Part shown: in pieces, positions 12,701 through 24,103 of the stretch
Numbering within the stretch: the first letter of the stretch is position 1
Layout: each line of letters starts with the position of its first letter
Made by a program: the position numbers and the translations under genes
Source: Aquanectria penicillioides
Lineage: Eukaryota > Ascomycota > Sordariomycetes > Hypocreales > Nectriaceae
Assembly: GCA_003415625.1 (NCBI GenBank)
Contig: PYIU01000008.1
Location: 744,001 to 808,000, forward strand
DNA: 64,000 bases
Direction of reading: 5' to 3'
Notes under the pieces: generated by a model
Told to the model about the DNA's origin: nothing
Database searches by the model: none
What the model saw: the letters and a program-made list of their open reading frames with translations, nothing else

Positions 12701-15700
12701 AGCGAAAGTAAGAAAAGAGAAGAAAAAAAATCAAGCTCGCTCACCTACAACGCAGCCAGCCCACCCCAGCATGCAGCGGGCCATGGATAGGCCAGCAATG
12801 TTTCTCGTTTTGCGGTGCCGATCCGAGTGTGGCGCGAATCCCGGGATGCCGTGAACGCCGACTGCTGCAAATAACAAATTCCCTGGTTCTTGTTGGGTTT
12901 TGAGTTTCTGTCGCTCCCAGCTCCCTGGTACCCTGGCCAGATCCCGAACCGGCCCCACGGAGAGCTGCGACGTTGCATTGAGGCTTGCTGCCGCTAATAC
13001 CTACCGGTAGGTTTGTTGATGATTCTGATTGATGATGACGGAGGTGGAAGTGCCAGCTGGCGTCCACATCGACTCGTATCTGTCTGGGGCACGCCGCCCG
13101 CCGGGAGCGCAAAGGCTGTTCCCGCCCTGGAGCAACGGATGATGTCGTAGCCGGCATGCGCGCCACTTCTGGGTCCCATGCTCATCGTCCCCTGCTCGAC
13201 AGGAACAGGAACAGGAACAAAGCCAATTCACATTTGCTTTTGTGCCCTGTCTAGATATCACAGTGGCGGTTTGAGAAGGTCGATATGGATCTCCAATCGA
13301 TGCGCCCTGTAGCTGGACGCTGCGCCCACCAGCCAGGCGGGGTTACGGACGGAAAGGATTCCCATGAGCTTGACTTTCAGGTACCCGACGCTCAAGGATT
13401 AGGCCCTGCAAAGGTAGGATTATCGCAGATCGAGGAAGCGTTCCTGAAGGAATGAGCTGGCATTAGGGGATCAGGTCAACCTGAACACGCAGGCGCGTCG
13501 TCGTCCAATGCCCTCGCTTCATGGTGGCTCGATTCTGAACTGTCAACGAACGCAATGCGATCTGCCACTGACTTCGACATCTCGAGCTTACTTTGAACCC
13601 GAAGCTTGACCCTGCCTGCTGGGTCCTTCGTGTGCACCCAGGATTGTCTCGTTGCTTCTTTCCAACTGTCTCGGTCGGTGTGTCACACCCTCCCATTTAG
13701 CGACACTCCGAATCTTCTGTTCCGTTCTCAGCTTGATTCAATGCTAATCTGAGGAATCCCGATTCTAGAGCGCCATCGCCATTCCGTTTAACTGCGTATG
13801 CGCCTACCTTGTCGACCGCCCGGGCCACTTTTCCTCCCAATATGGACCACCGTCCATCCTCGCGTTCGCCCGCCCAACGAGAAGTGCCGAGCATTCCGGG
13901 AGCGGGATCTCAATGCCGGGGGGCATGCATCATGGCAGAGCCCATTACCGTGTTTCGACCGCCCAGCGAACGGCGATGCGGCGGCATTGCGACTGGCCAG
14001 CCTCCTTCCTTGATCTCGTCTGACCATACGCGCCACACATGGGGCATTTGCGTGGGAGACCCTGGGGTTAGGGATAGGGCTGGCAGGCAATGTGGGAGGG
14101 ACCAGACTACTGTGTAGGTAATCTGCATCATGACAACCAGCTGGGCAAGGGCCTCATCATGCATACATGCAGAGCAATGCCCAAAATGCACGTTCAGGAA
14201 CTAAGCATGTAGCCACACAGGTACAGAAGCCACCGCTTGGACAGCGGGTTGCTTCTCTTGCTGGGCATTGCACACGAATTGCTTGGACCAGGAGGGACCA
14301 GGAGCAACGAAATCGGGATGCCCATGTTTCAGAGTCGTCCGCTGGTATCAAATTTCCCGGTTTGAGAGTCCCCAGGGGACCCCTAGGGGTGTTAGTGGGG
14401 GCATGGTGAAGCATTGGTGCTGACCCCTGGTCGCCCAAAAATAACGACGACGAGAAAGGAACCAAGAACCAAGCAAGAAAGCAAGCAAGCAAGCAATGGG
14501 CAAGAAAACACCACTAGAGCGTTTTCGCATCGTCATGCGAAAGCGTACGACTTTCGTAGCTGCGTGATCTAGCGTTCTGGCGCTGGCGGTTCCAAGGACG
14601 AAAGGAAGTCTCCAAGTTGCGTTGCCTAGGCCCTCCGTCATGGTCCACTTTGGCTTTGGCTGCCCGTGGTGACGGACTGCCAGCTCATTCACACCGTCGA
14701 TCTCAAGTTCATTTGCCTTGGATCTTTGCACAAGAAGACAAGCATCGCCTCGTCTCCCAGCAGCCACGGGGCAGTCTCCCATCTTTCGCGGGCATCTCCC
14801 TGTCCGCGTGCTGTCAACCAGCGATTGAATTGTGCATATCTCGTGCTGTTGCTGAGCGCGTGCCTCTGGAAGATAGGCCAATGCGCGCTGCCTACTCCGT
14901 ACCTCACCCAAGGCATGAGAGAGGCTAAAGAACTACGAAACTCGTCCACTCCAATTCAACACCAGGGAGAAACCGTTGTCAGTGCGCGCTCAATGCTCAG
15001 GCCCTCCTCTCCACCCTATCTCCGTTGAGATTGACCAAGTGTTCCATCAAGCCCCCGAGAGAGAAGTCTTCTAGTTCGGACGCTACGCCCGTGTCTATTT
15101 TATTTGATCTTACTTTTTTTTTTCAGTTGTTGGGCGTCGAAACATTATTGCTTCGTTTCGGTGATGACCGTGATTGACCATGGACCAGCGGCTCCATCCT
15201 CTAGACCAGGGTCCCCGGCCCCCAGGATCCCCTTCGCAGGGGATCGGCGCCAGTGAGGTCATTTCTGCTACTGGTACTTGAAATCTGACGGGCGCTTCTT
15301 TCGAGAACGTTTTGGTGTCTTTGCCCTGGATTCTTAGCGGGTGACCTTTGATGTAGCTATGGCTGGCTGGTCGCCTGCCTCATTTGCTCATCAGAAGTCC
15401 GTCTTCAAATTGTGCCATGGAGAAATGATGGCCAAGATGCTGTCGCCGAGCGACGCTGAGCGAGTCAGCTGAGCGTCGTTGTCTTAAAACAAACAATGAC
15501 ACGAGGACTCACCTCTCTTGTGACAGGTGCATGTGAACTGGGGAGCAGGAATGAAGAGTTTCTACCTCTACCACCTTGCTCTCCACATCGAATTTCACTG
15601 CGGGGAATCAGATTCACATCTTGGCACTGTCCCGCCGTTCGCTGGTGCAAAGTGCCTGCATTCCATGTCTCATGAACTCATGAGTCCAGACCATCGCTGA

Positions 15701-16391
15701 AGAGATTCAGCAAGAAAATCACGAACCCTTGGAGTGCGCCCGCAAAGCTCGGCGATTCGTACGGCATCCCACCACCTGGGCATCCACGTGTGATGGAATG
15801 GGTGGTGCGTAGAGCTGCCCATCCCCCCATGATTTCAACACAACAAACACAAGATTTCCAGTGCGCCGCGAGATCACTGGTCGGCGCAGGCTTCGGGGCC
15901 GCCATCGTGACCAGACCCAGGAAGGTGAATGGCCCTGTCAATCGTCGCGTGGCGAAAGAGAGAGGTCGGGAGATCGGCGTATCAGGTCGTCATGATTACC
16001 GCCCGCAGCGTCACATTTTCCCTCTTCTCTCGCAGTGGCCAGAGTGCCTAGTGCCGACTTCGGCCAGTACCGGCGATGAATGCATATCAGGTCACAAAAT
16101 GTATGATATTTTGTCGAAGCTACGGCAGCCACAAATGCGACAATTGCCACTCATTGGTAAAGAAGAAATGAAACAAAAGAAAAGAAAGAAATAAAAACTG
16201 TAACCATCATCTGATCTACCCGAATGCCGACTTAGATCCCCAAGCAGGGTCGCCATCCGTCTTAGCCAGCTCCTACTGCTGCCGCCTCTCACTCATCAAC
16301 TCCATCTGCCCCGTTGGCCGGAGGCCCGCTCGTTCCGGGATCTTCACCAGTGGGTGCCGAGCGAGCCATTTCCCGACATGCGTCGTTTTTT

Positions 16392-16427
<36 letters not shown>

Positions 16428-17036
16428 GTATTCATGTGTGTAAGTGTTGGGCCAACTTGCCACGGCCGCCATTCGATCTCAATTTGCTCACCTTTGGTGG
16501 CTGCCAATTGGTGTGACAATTGTGGGCTCCTTCGTCTACTTTTTAGCTCACCGCACTTTTGCCGCATGTTGATGTGGTAAACGATGGGCCCACGTTGATG
16601 CATGCAAATGAGTTCATTTTGTCACAGGTTTTACTTTTCTTGAAGAGTTCGTCAGCCGCCATTTGAATGCGGCTGACAGACATCTCCGCCGCCAAGGGGG
16701 TTCTTGCACGGGTGGCTTGAAGACTATCGATACCGGTAAACGTTCTTTGCATTCTGATGAGCTATGCAGTCTTACGCGGTCTTCGAGCACACGCGAGGTT
16801 GGCTTGGCGAGGTTGGGACTCGAATTGCCCAATTAAGGCCAAAGACAGGGACAGGGACGATATAATTCGTATGTGTTACGTATAGAATGGGCTTACAGCA
16901 GCCGTGTCTCATCAGTTGCGTCTAATTAATGAGCCTCTAAATTGATGTATGCAGCCCCCTCGAGGAGAAAACGAGGCTCTATAGGTAATCAAGGCACATC
17001 TTCCCTGTGTCTACGTCAACCTCTTCCAACACAATC
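9749..17036. other. 7.3 kb gene-poor stretch
   Basis: No gene can be supported on either strand. Open frames up to about 210 residues occur (for example 11595-10960 on minus), but they are rich in Pro/Ser/Arg, lack motifs, and overlap frames of similar length on the other strand, as expected of GC-rich non-coding DNA. 9.75-11 kb is purine-rich on +, consistent with a pyrimidine-rich 5' leader and promoter of the arrestin gene. Simple repeats include GATG units near 11936-11956 and a (GT)n near 16397-16421. A perfect 7-base inverted repeat with a 6-base loop (GATCCCC/GGGGATC) sits at 15226-15245. No tRNA was recognised. Confidence 0.5.
16397..16421. repeat. (GT)n microsatellite
   Basis: About twelve GT units directly after a T run, in the gene-poor stretch. 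No function is implied. Confidence 0.85.
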
Positions 17037-17632
17037 TCAATCGCAGTTTAAAAAGTCATCTCGTATACCATGCCCATTCAGTAGCCTCGTGGACCCTGAA
17101 GTATCCAGCCACTCCTCTGTAGACAAATGACGTATAAACCTGCTGGGGCTAAAGCTTCCATCGAGAATGCTCTCAATCCTAGCCATGAATATTTTTGCAG
17201 GGACATCGAGCTCTCTCGTTGCCGTATTACTACCAGCCACCGTATCGCTCTTCCTTCGTCGAACGATCAGTGTCATAACTACCATGTACATGTCAGTCCT
17301 AACGAACTATACGGGGCACGGATGAAAGCGATCCCACTGTTTTCAAGGTCCTTTCGCAAGTTGGTAAGCTCTAGGGTAGTCGTGGCCCAAGCAGCTTCGT
17401 GATGGCGAAACTTGTGGTCGAGCGAGAGGTAGGACGAGCAAGGTAGGTCGGCCCGAAACTGAGAGACCCAATTCTGGAAGAGCTCCTTTAGGGCCAACAA
17501 GGCCTGTTCAGTAGGGAGACCCGCAACATTGCCACGTCGTTTTAGTTCACAAAGGAGCTCGTCAAATGCGTCATTACATCTTGCGACAAAAGTGTGAATA
17601 TGCGTTGGGTTGCCGTGCTTGCTATGAGGCAT
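17037..17632 (-). pseudogene. possible relic of a conserved fungal hypothetical gene
   Basis: Two overlapping minus-strand frames. The first (17632-17279) begins MPHSKHGNPTHIHTFVARCN and has a helical layout with F-x2-W, then SLDHKFRHHEAAW, then LRKDLENS. This resembles the N-terminal segment of large fungal proteins with a central 'F..W..N' and 'SLDYRLRD' pattern that often precedes C2H2 or signalling domains. The second frame (17291-17037) contains ARIESILDGSFSPSRFIRHLS, which would fit the next conserved block. They can only be joined by a frameshift or an unclear intron, and nothing downstream continues the protein. I treat it as a truncated relic; it could also be chance. Confidence 0.3.
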
Positions 17633-19316
17633 TATGTCGAGCGGATAGATATGAAGATAACACAGGGCTTGGAATAATGGACTGGTGCAGATTCAAGTTG
17701 CGTCAAGAAAGCCATAATCGAGAGTATGGACGTTGGTTATATAAATTTTGCGTGACTATTCACGAATAGCTCGGTTATCCGGTATCCTCGGATGACTCCT
17801 GACTCGACATAAGTGATTCACAAACACTGGAGTATGTTTATGCATGGCCATATGAAGGTTTGTGAAACAATGGTACCTTATAGTTCATCTCTAAATGCTG
17901 GATGATAGTATAAAAAGTAAACGACATTCCTTTCTGTTTGCACGCCCCATGAAATTCATTTCCTAGGTAGGTGCTGTCTTCGAGTGTGATGATGTGTATC
18001 TCTCTAGGGTAGGTAATAAGCAAAGAGGAGAGTGCACCAACAACACTCACCCTTGTATCGCATCGTGGTCTAGATGTAGTCTTAGATAAAAGAATAATCC
18101 CATCAGCTGGATTTAAGAAAACAAAGTCGGGTCTCGGGTAAAGACAGCAGTCACCCAAACCAAATACAACCTGTTCCTGAGAGGGAACTGTTCTTGGCAG
18201 ACAGGCCATCTGTTATGAATCAAGATCATGTTTCCAGTAACGAAAGAAGTACCTTCGTATCTACCTCCTTTCACCTATTGTGATCATACTATCCAAAGAG
18301 TACTGGAACTTTGATGTACTTAGACAGTAAAACGTACTCGTTGCCTGTTGAGGTTGTCATTCGTATCTTTGACGTGACACATGACGAGCCCCAGAATTGC
18401 AAACACTTAAGCAAACTATTATCGTACTTAATTACATTATTCGGAACGATCAATTACGCTTATATGAATCTTAGCTTGCTCAGTTACGTTGGAAGCTGAC
18501 TGCGAAAGGCCCGGAGAGAACAGCGGTTCGCCCACAGCTGGCCCCTGGTGCGACAATCAATTCCCACAAATCCTTTTAAGCAGCCGAAGTGGTTCAATGT
18601 GATTGTATTCGCCCATGCGTATATTTCATGTGAAAATGGGCTCCACCATCTCATTGAAGACAAACACCGCCTTTCTCACATTTGTAAGACTTTCATGAGT
18701 CATCAACCCTGCTGCACCGTGATAATGCGAGGGGACAACACAATCAGGCAATGGCTGCAATCCATCCGCGTGTTTCAATAACACGACAATACCCAAACAC
18801 CAATGAACACTACTAGATAAAAGAGCGTAAGCTGAGGGAACCGGGGAATGGATGGAGGTCGACATGAACTTATACCCGTTTCAGATGAACTCTGCATTTG
18901 CTGCAGCTCTTATGCTACCTTACCATTCCCATCAGAGAGCTAGACTGCTCCACGTTTCTTGGGCCTCACGGTAGACATCGGCTAGAAACGCTTCTTGACG
19001 CCCTGCGAGGCACAGGGCGCGGGGAGGAAGGCCGGTTGCGAGCCGGTTGTAGTCATAAATGAGTGAATCAGAAGTCGGTGCGCCCATTTGAACTTCCTAA
19101 ACGTGTCTAGCACGCTTAGTTTGTTTGCCATGTGGGAAGGAAAAAAAAGTAGTCGACTCCGATGCGGAGCTGACCCACTTGCGGCGCAAACTTATATCAG
19201 TTTGATCGGGAGGAGATAATGATTTGAAGTTGCACAACAACTTCCAAAGTCGAATATTCTTGAAGGAAGAACCTCTTTTTGGAAATATACGAGAAAAAAG
19301 GATTCATTTCATTGCC
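17633..19316. other. intergenic, AT-richer; promoter side of the MCT-like carrier
   Basis: No supported gene. A 123-residue minus-strand frame at 18209-17838 has ordinary composition but no recognisable motif and no splice partners. The last few hundred bases are taken as the promoter of the MFS gene starting at 19317. Confidence 0.4.
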
Positions 19317-20847
19317 ATGGGTTCTCCCAGAGAATCCCCCCAGACTGCCGAGGAGCAAGTTGTCGTTGCAACATCGGTTTCGGGATCGGATTCCGATCCG
19401 GATGTTCAGTCCGATGCTGGCCAAGCCCAGGATCCCGAACGAGCGTCGGTGACAACGCTGCGCGACATCGAGTCGAGCTGGAGAGGATGGGTGTGCGTTT
19501 TGGGATCATTTCTGTTTCTGATTCCGTCTTTTGGTAAGTCGACCTGGCCGTCATGCTGTAAAATCTCCATTCTGATACCCCCCTGAAGGATTTATGAACT
19601 CCCTCGGAACCGTACAAACCTACCTGTCCCTCAACCAGCTCAGCGAATTTTCAGCTGGACAAGTGGGATGGATCAGCAGCGTCTATCTCTTCCTGTCGCT
19701 GGTCCTAGGCGTTTTCGTCGGGCCCCTATTCGATACCTATGGGCCCCGGATTCTCAGCCCCATCGGTGCCGTCGGGGTGGTTGCCATGTATTTTCTGATG
19801 GCTGAATGCCAGAACTACTGGCAGTTCATGCTAGCACTTGGAATCTTCGGATCCCTCGGTTCCGCTGTGACCATGGTGGTGGCGGTCTCCATCGTGGGCA
19901 AGATTTTTGTGCGACGTCGTGGGTTGGCGATGGGCATCGCGTTAGCCGGATCGTCAATTGGTGCTGTCATTTACCCCATCATGCTGCGTTACACGTTCCC
20001 AAATCTTGGTTGGGAATGGTCCATGAGAATCATGGGCTTTATTGCACTTGGTGCCATGATTCCGGGCGTGCTCTGTTTTGTGCCTTTTCTCCGATACGCT
20101 CCGTCCAGCACTGGACAGCAACCCAAGATCTCCATTCTGAATCTCGGCGCCTTCAGAAACCCAGCGTTCAATTTCGTCACCGCGGGTATGTTTACTATCG
20201 AGTTCACTATTTTCTCGATTGGTGGTTTCTTGCCTACCATTGCCACTGGAGCCGGGTTCTCTCCCGAGGACGCCTTTGTCTTGCTTGCAATCATTGGAAG
20301 CGCTTCATGTTTTGGGCGGGTAGTTCCCGGCATAATTGGCGATAGGGTTGGCCATTTCAATGTCATTCTGACCATGATGGCTTTGACCATCATTTTCATG
20401 GGAACTATGTTCGTTCCCTTTGGCTCATCGTCAGCGCCAGTTTTGTACGCCTTCTCGGTATTATGGGGCTTTGGCACCGGTTCCTTCTTTTCAATGACTC
20501 CAGGTAAGTATATCGTAAGACGCTATACGAAGAAAATATGTCATATTAACTTAAGATAGTCTGTTTGGGTAAAACTTGTGAACCTAAAGAGTATGGCACA
20601 TATTACGGTAAGATCGAATTGTCCTAGTTCAGAGCCTCGACTAACACATTTGCTAGGAACCATGAACTTCGTCTCCAGTTTTGCCCTGCTTATTTCTCTT
20701 CCACTGAGCGGAGTTATGCTTGATAACATGGGTGCTCAGCCACTGGCCGGCCTGCTCATTGCAATTCTCTTTCTCAGTGCCGTTTGCTTTTTCGCCGCGC
20801 GAGCGCTCCTTATCGGAAAATGGTTGTCTGTGAGGACCATTATTTGA
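19317..20847 (+). CDS. MFS monocarboxylate transporter-like permease
   Basis: A 456-residue MFS carrier of the fungal monocarboxylate-transporter (MCT/SLC16-like) type. Exons: 19317-19533, 19589-20503, 20560-20607, 20657-20847, all joining in frame. A Ser/Asp-rich hydrophilic N-terminus of about 55 residues precedes membrane segment 1 (WVCVLGSFLFLIPSFGFMNS), followed by GTVQTYLSLNQLSEFSAGQVGWISSVY-type sequence typical of the family, the loop GKIFVRRRGLAMGIALAGSSIG, and GDRVGHFNV in the second half. The 16-codon exon 3 supplies VCLGKTCEPKEYGTYYG, a conserved MCT stretch, which confirms that unusual small exon. Substrate is unknown; family members move monocarboxylates, riboflavin or nothing measurable. 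The start has a good ATG context (gccATGG). Confidence 0.88.
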
Positions 20848-21277
20848 GCGGAAGACCATTGAGCGCAGCAAACTACGAATCTTTCTTTTATGTTTCCTCT
20901 AATGTATACTACGTAATCATGGAGTTTGGGTAATGAAATCATCGAGTACCAAAGGCATAAATTGACGAAGTTGGTCAAGAACTGGTTATGAAACGATAGG
21001 GATATATCAATTGAGAGAAGAAAACGACTATGAGCGCAAAAGTGCGATTTGATTGGGTCTAAGTAGAAAAGGGAAAGAGAATTGCGCTGAAGACTACGAG
21101 GATGTTACAATTGCATTTTGTGTTGAACAGATTAGCACTGGGACGAAAGCGTGAGAAATTCTTGGGAAAGGAATGTCGAAATTAGATCTTGAAATCTACA
21201 AAAAAAAATCTGGTATTTAAAACCAGTCTAGTTGATCTCTATAATGCCAGACATGGTAAATCGATGATGCCGCCTTA
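20848..21277. other. convergent intergenic, nothing recognised
   Basis: About 430 AT-rich bases between the stops of the convergent MFS and Nudix genes. It presumably holds both 3' ends. Confidence 0.5.
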
Positions 21278-21907
21278 TTATTCCAATTTTGCGATCGATG
21301 ATGCAGCCTCTGCAGGGGCTTTGCCTTTCTTCTCATTGTGTAAACGAAACCCTTCATTGAGTGCCCGCTTCACGATTGGATTGGCGAGCGGAATCTTGCG
21401 ATCTCCGATGGCTTGGTTCTTCACTTCATCCTCTGTGGCCCAGACAAAGTCCTGGTGCTCGTCCGGATCCAGGCGGATGTCTTGCACGCTGGCAACTTCG
21501 GCGGCGAAAGAGAATTTGCAGAAGAATCGCTGTCCGGTCCGGTTGGCGAAGACAGCTCCAGGCTTTCCCTGGAATCCGTCAGGGATGACGTGGGTGATAT
21601 GTTGGAGGACCAGCCCGGTCTCCTCCCAAAGTTCGCGGGCGCAGCCATGGAGGATGCTGGGGTCTTCATCATCGACCGCGCCGCCGGGGACCTCCCAAAG
21701 ATTGGGCATGCTGTCGTGGGGAGCGCGCTGGACGAGGAGGATGCGATCCTGGGCATCAAAGATCAGAACGCCACAGATCAGGCCGCCCCACGACTTTTCG
21801 TTTAGCTTGAGCCACTGCGGCGCTGGAATGCTCCATTCCGAGACTGATTCATCAAAGGTGAATTTCAGCTCTGGTAGAGTCTTTGTATCTGGTCGAGTCT
21901 CTGCCAT
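21278..21907 (-). CDS. Nudix hydrolase
   Basis: A 209-residue intronless protein. Nudix enzymes hydrolyse nucleoside diphosphates linked to another moiety. Layout: beta strands with GGLICGVLIFDAQDRILLVQRAP, then LWEVPGGAVDDEDPSILHGC and ARELWEETGLV. This is a Nudix box (GX5EX7REUXEEXGU) in which the spacer between the first Glu and the Arg-Glu pair is two residues longer than the standard, while the metal-binding REXXEE residues are kept. Start is placed at MAETRPDTKTLPELKF; an upstream in-frame ATG at 21976 would add 23 residues. Substrate cannot be inferred. The fungal-type linker and short C-terminal Ala-rich tail suggest a cytosolic enzyme. Confidence 0.85.
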   Translation of the reverse strand: MAETRPDTKTLPELKFTFDESVSEWSIPAPQWLKLNEKSWGGLICGVLIFDAQDRILLVQRAPHDSMPNLWEVPGGAVDDEDPSILHGCARELWEETGLVLQHITHVIPDGFQGKPGAVFANRTGQRFFCKFSFAAEVASVQDIRLDPDEHQDFVWATEDEVKNQAIGDRKIPLANPIVKRALNEGFRLHNEKKGKAPAEAASSIAKLE

Positions 21908-22575
21908 TTCCGTTGTTTGGTTGTGGAAGGACTGTAACGTTGTGCGGGAATATTTATTAGTGTTCGTCACTGACACGGAGCCACAGTTATTAGCGGCGTT
22001 GTGATTAGCCGACTGTGTGGGGTGAAGTTGGCCCGGAAGCTAAATGGTCGCTGCCACGGTATGCGCCAGCAAAAGATGACTTGGTGTTTCGAGCAGTTGA
22101 CAAGTTTATAGGAGAGGAGAGGAGAGGAGAGGAGAGGAGAGGAGAGGAGAGGAGAGGAGAGGAGAGGAGATAGATGAATGGGATTGAAGTATAAATGAAA
22201 ACCAGGAGCATCCTCCTATAATAAACGTTAATCGGAAGCTTCCTTCATCTCCCCAACCGGCTGTCGCCCTTCGCACCACGCAAGCTGGACTTTAGGCATC
22301 AGTGACACCAGCCCGGCCGGGTTAGTCGCATCTTGGAACAGACAGAATTCAGCCCCGCGTGCCGCCTATCTGATCTGCACTCAGACAAAAATCGCCTTAA
22401 GCTCCATCAACCGGGACAGTAGACTCTACCTACTTGCCCATAGATGTCAGCCTTGTCATATTTGGCATTCGGGTACGCTTACGTTTCCCTGCAACCATGA
22501 GTCAGGCGCTAGAGGCTTCACCGTGGTACCAAGGCCTCCTCAAACCTCTAACAGACTCATCTGGCCTAGATCGCA
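21908..22575. other. divergent intergenic between Nudix and F-box genes
   Basis: About 670 bases that must contain both promoters. Its most obvious element is the GGAGA minisatellite listed separately. Nothing else was recognised. Confidence 0.5.
22111..22170. repeat. 12 perfect copies of GGAGA
   Basis: A 60-base perfect pentamer array, purine-only on + and pyrimidine-only on minus, lying about 200 bases upstream of the Nudix start. Polypurine tracts of this kind can affect promoter chromatin; that is inference. Confidence 0.95.
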
Positions 22576-23918
22576 ATGGCAACCATCACCAGTCTTCCTT
22601 GTGAGGTGATAGCCACGATTCTCGGAAACCTGGATAATGCACAGTCCCTCATGTCTTCTATACTCTCTTGTCGTTGTCTTCATACGTCGTTTAAGGAGCA
22701 CCCGGGCATTACTGCTGAAATTGTACGTGGGCAGATCCCCGATATGCTGCTGCCGTACTCCATTGCCCTAGCAGAGATACCAAATCTCGCACACCCATTT
22801 ACTGGGAAATCCATTCGCGCCCTGCTTGATGCTGCATATCAAGACCATGTTCAAGCGGCTCACAAACTCAAAAGAATGCCTCTCTTTTGCGTCGTCATCA
22901 TGCAGCACATCCATGGTGTGATCCACAACCTCGTGACTAGCTTCGTCAAAGACTCATGGGAACTTTTCCAAGAAGACGAATCAAAAATTATTGAAAACAA
23001 TGGGCTTTCAACCATGGAGTATTTTCGATTTTGTCGTGCTTTTTACCGGTTTGAACTTTACATGACTCTATTCAGCGCCAATCGCTGGACTGGCTCTCAT
23101 ACTACCCGAGATACTGAGTCCATCTCGTTCTTCTCTCGCCATTCCCCTTGGGCCAACGAACAGATCTCGTGCGTTTATGATTTCTTGGAAAAGGTCTTGT
23201 ACCAGGGTTAGTTTCATCTACTCCAGCTTTGCGGATTTTTGCCCTGCTCCAAGTCCCGCTGACCTTGATTGGAGCCTTTCACGAGGTCGCTGCACATGAC
23301 ACCAGCGAACGGGCCGGTCGTCCAAGGTCAAGTAGAGATATTTCAACAAATAACTTTGTATGAATGAGACTTAAGTTCTGAGATTATGAAATGACTCTAG
23401 ATTTCTAATTTTTCTTTCAGCTGATTGATTACATCCGTAGTGCGACTAACGAGACTTTGTACGAAAATCGAATTGCCATTCTGAAGTCCCTCTTTGCTGC
23501 AGCCGCCGTTGATAACACGGCTTCATTGGATTATGGTCTTACAATGTTTGTTAGAAACAATAACGTGCCATTTAACGGTGGCCGTTATTTGGATCAATTG
23601 ACGATCGAAGAAGTCGAGCTTCGTGCTTCGTGTCGCGATCCGCAAGACATCGACAAGGGCCCCTTGGTAAGTTGGAGACACGCAAATAGAGAATGGCCAT
23701 ACGGAACTTGGGTTAGGCTTGATGATATGATAGGGCTGAGAGAAAGAGCCTACGTGCTGTGGGATCTCGAACGCCTTGAACAGCACAGCTTGTGCTCCCT
23801 GTATGACGGCATACCTGAGAGAAAAAGTTGGATTAAAGGGGAACATGACGATGAACTTGAGATTCCATCAATTCGAAAGATATCTGATGCATTAAGAAAG
23901 GGTGGCTTGGGATTCTGA
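22576..23918 (+). CDS. F-box-like protein of unknown target
   Basis: A 403-residue protein starting MATITSLPCEVIATILGNLD, which matches the L/I-P-x-E-v-x-x-x-I-l-x-x-L head of fungal F-box domains (Skp1-binding adaptors of SCF ubiquitin ligases). The body has the FYRFELYMTLF, HSPWANEQISCVYDFLEK and FHEVAAHD blocks seen in a large family of fungal F-box-like hypothetical proteins. Exons set by hand: 22576-23206, 23275-23357, 23421-23918. Intron 1 has branch gctgacc and acceptor ggag; intron 2 runs from gtatga to tttcag. The middle exon carries a low-similarity stretch (TSERAGRPRSSRDISTNNF) that may be an exonised intron. No target or pathway can be named. Confidence 0.7.
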
Positions 23919-24103
23919 AATAAAGGTAATAAGAGCGGAGAGCTTCGTTCGGTAAATTGAGGGAACGAAAATGGCATTGCAAGATACTGGAGGGTGTTGG
24001 TCAAGGGGAAAGAAGAAACAGGGAACCCCGAATGTATTCACCAGCAACAGATAATATTTTCCATATCTTAACTGATTAAAGCGATTTCTCATCTAGGCAA
24101 TAG

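Noticed and set aside
16741..16840. gactcgaattg-type stretch considered as a tRNA T-arm
   Set aside because: No acceptor stem or anticodon arm can be folded around it.
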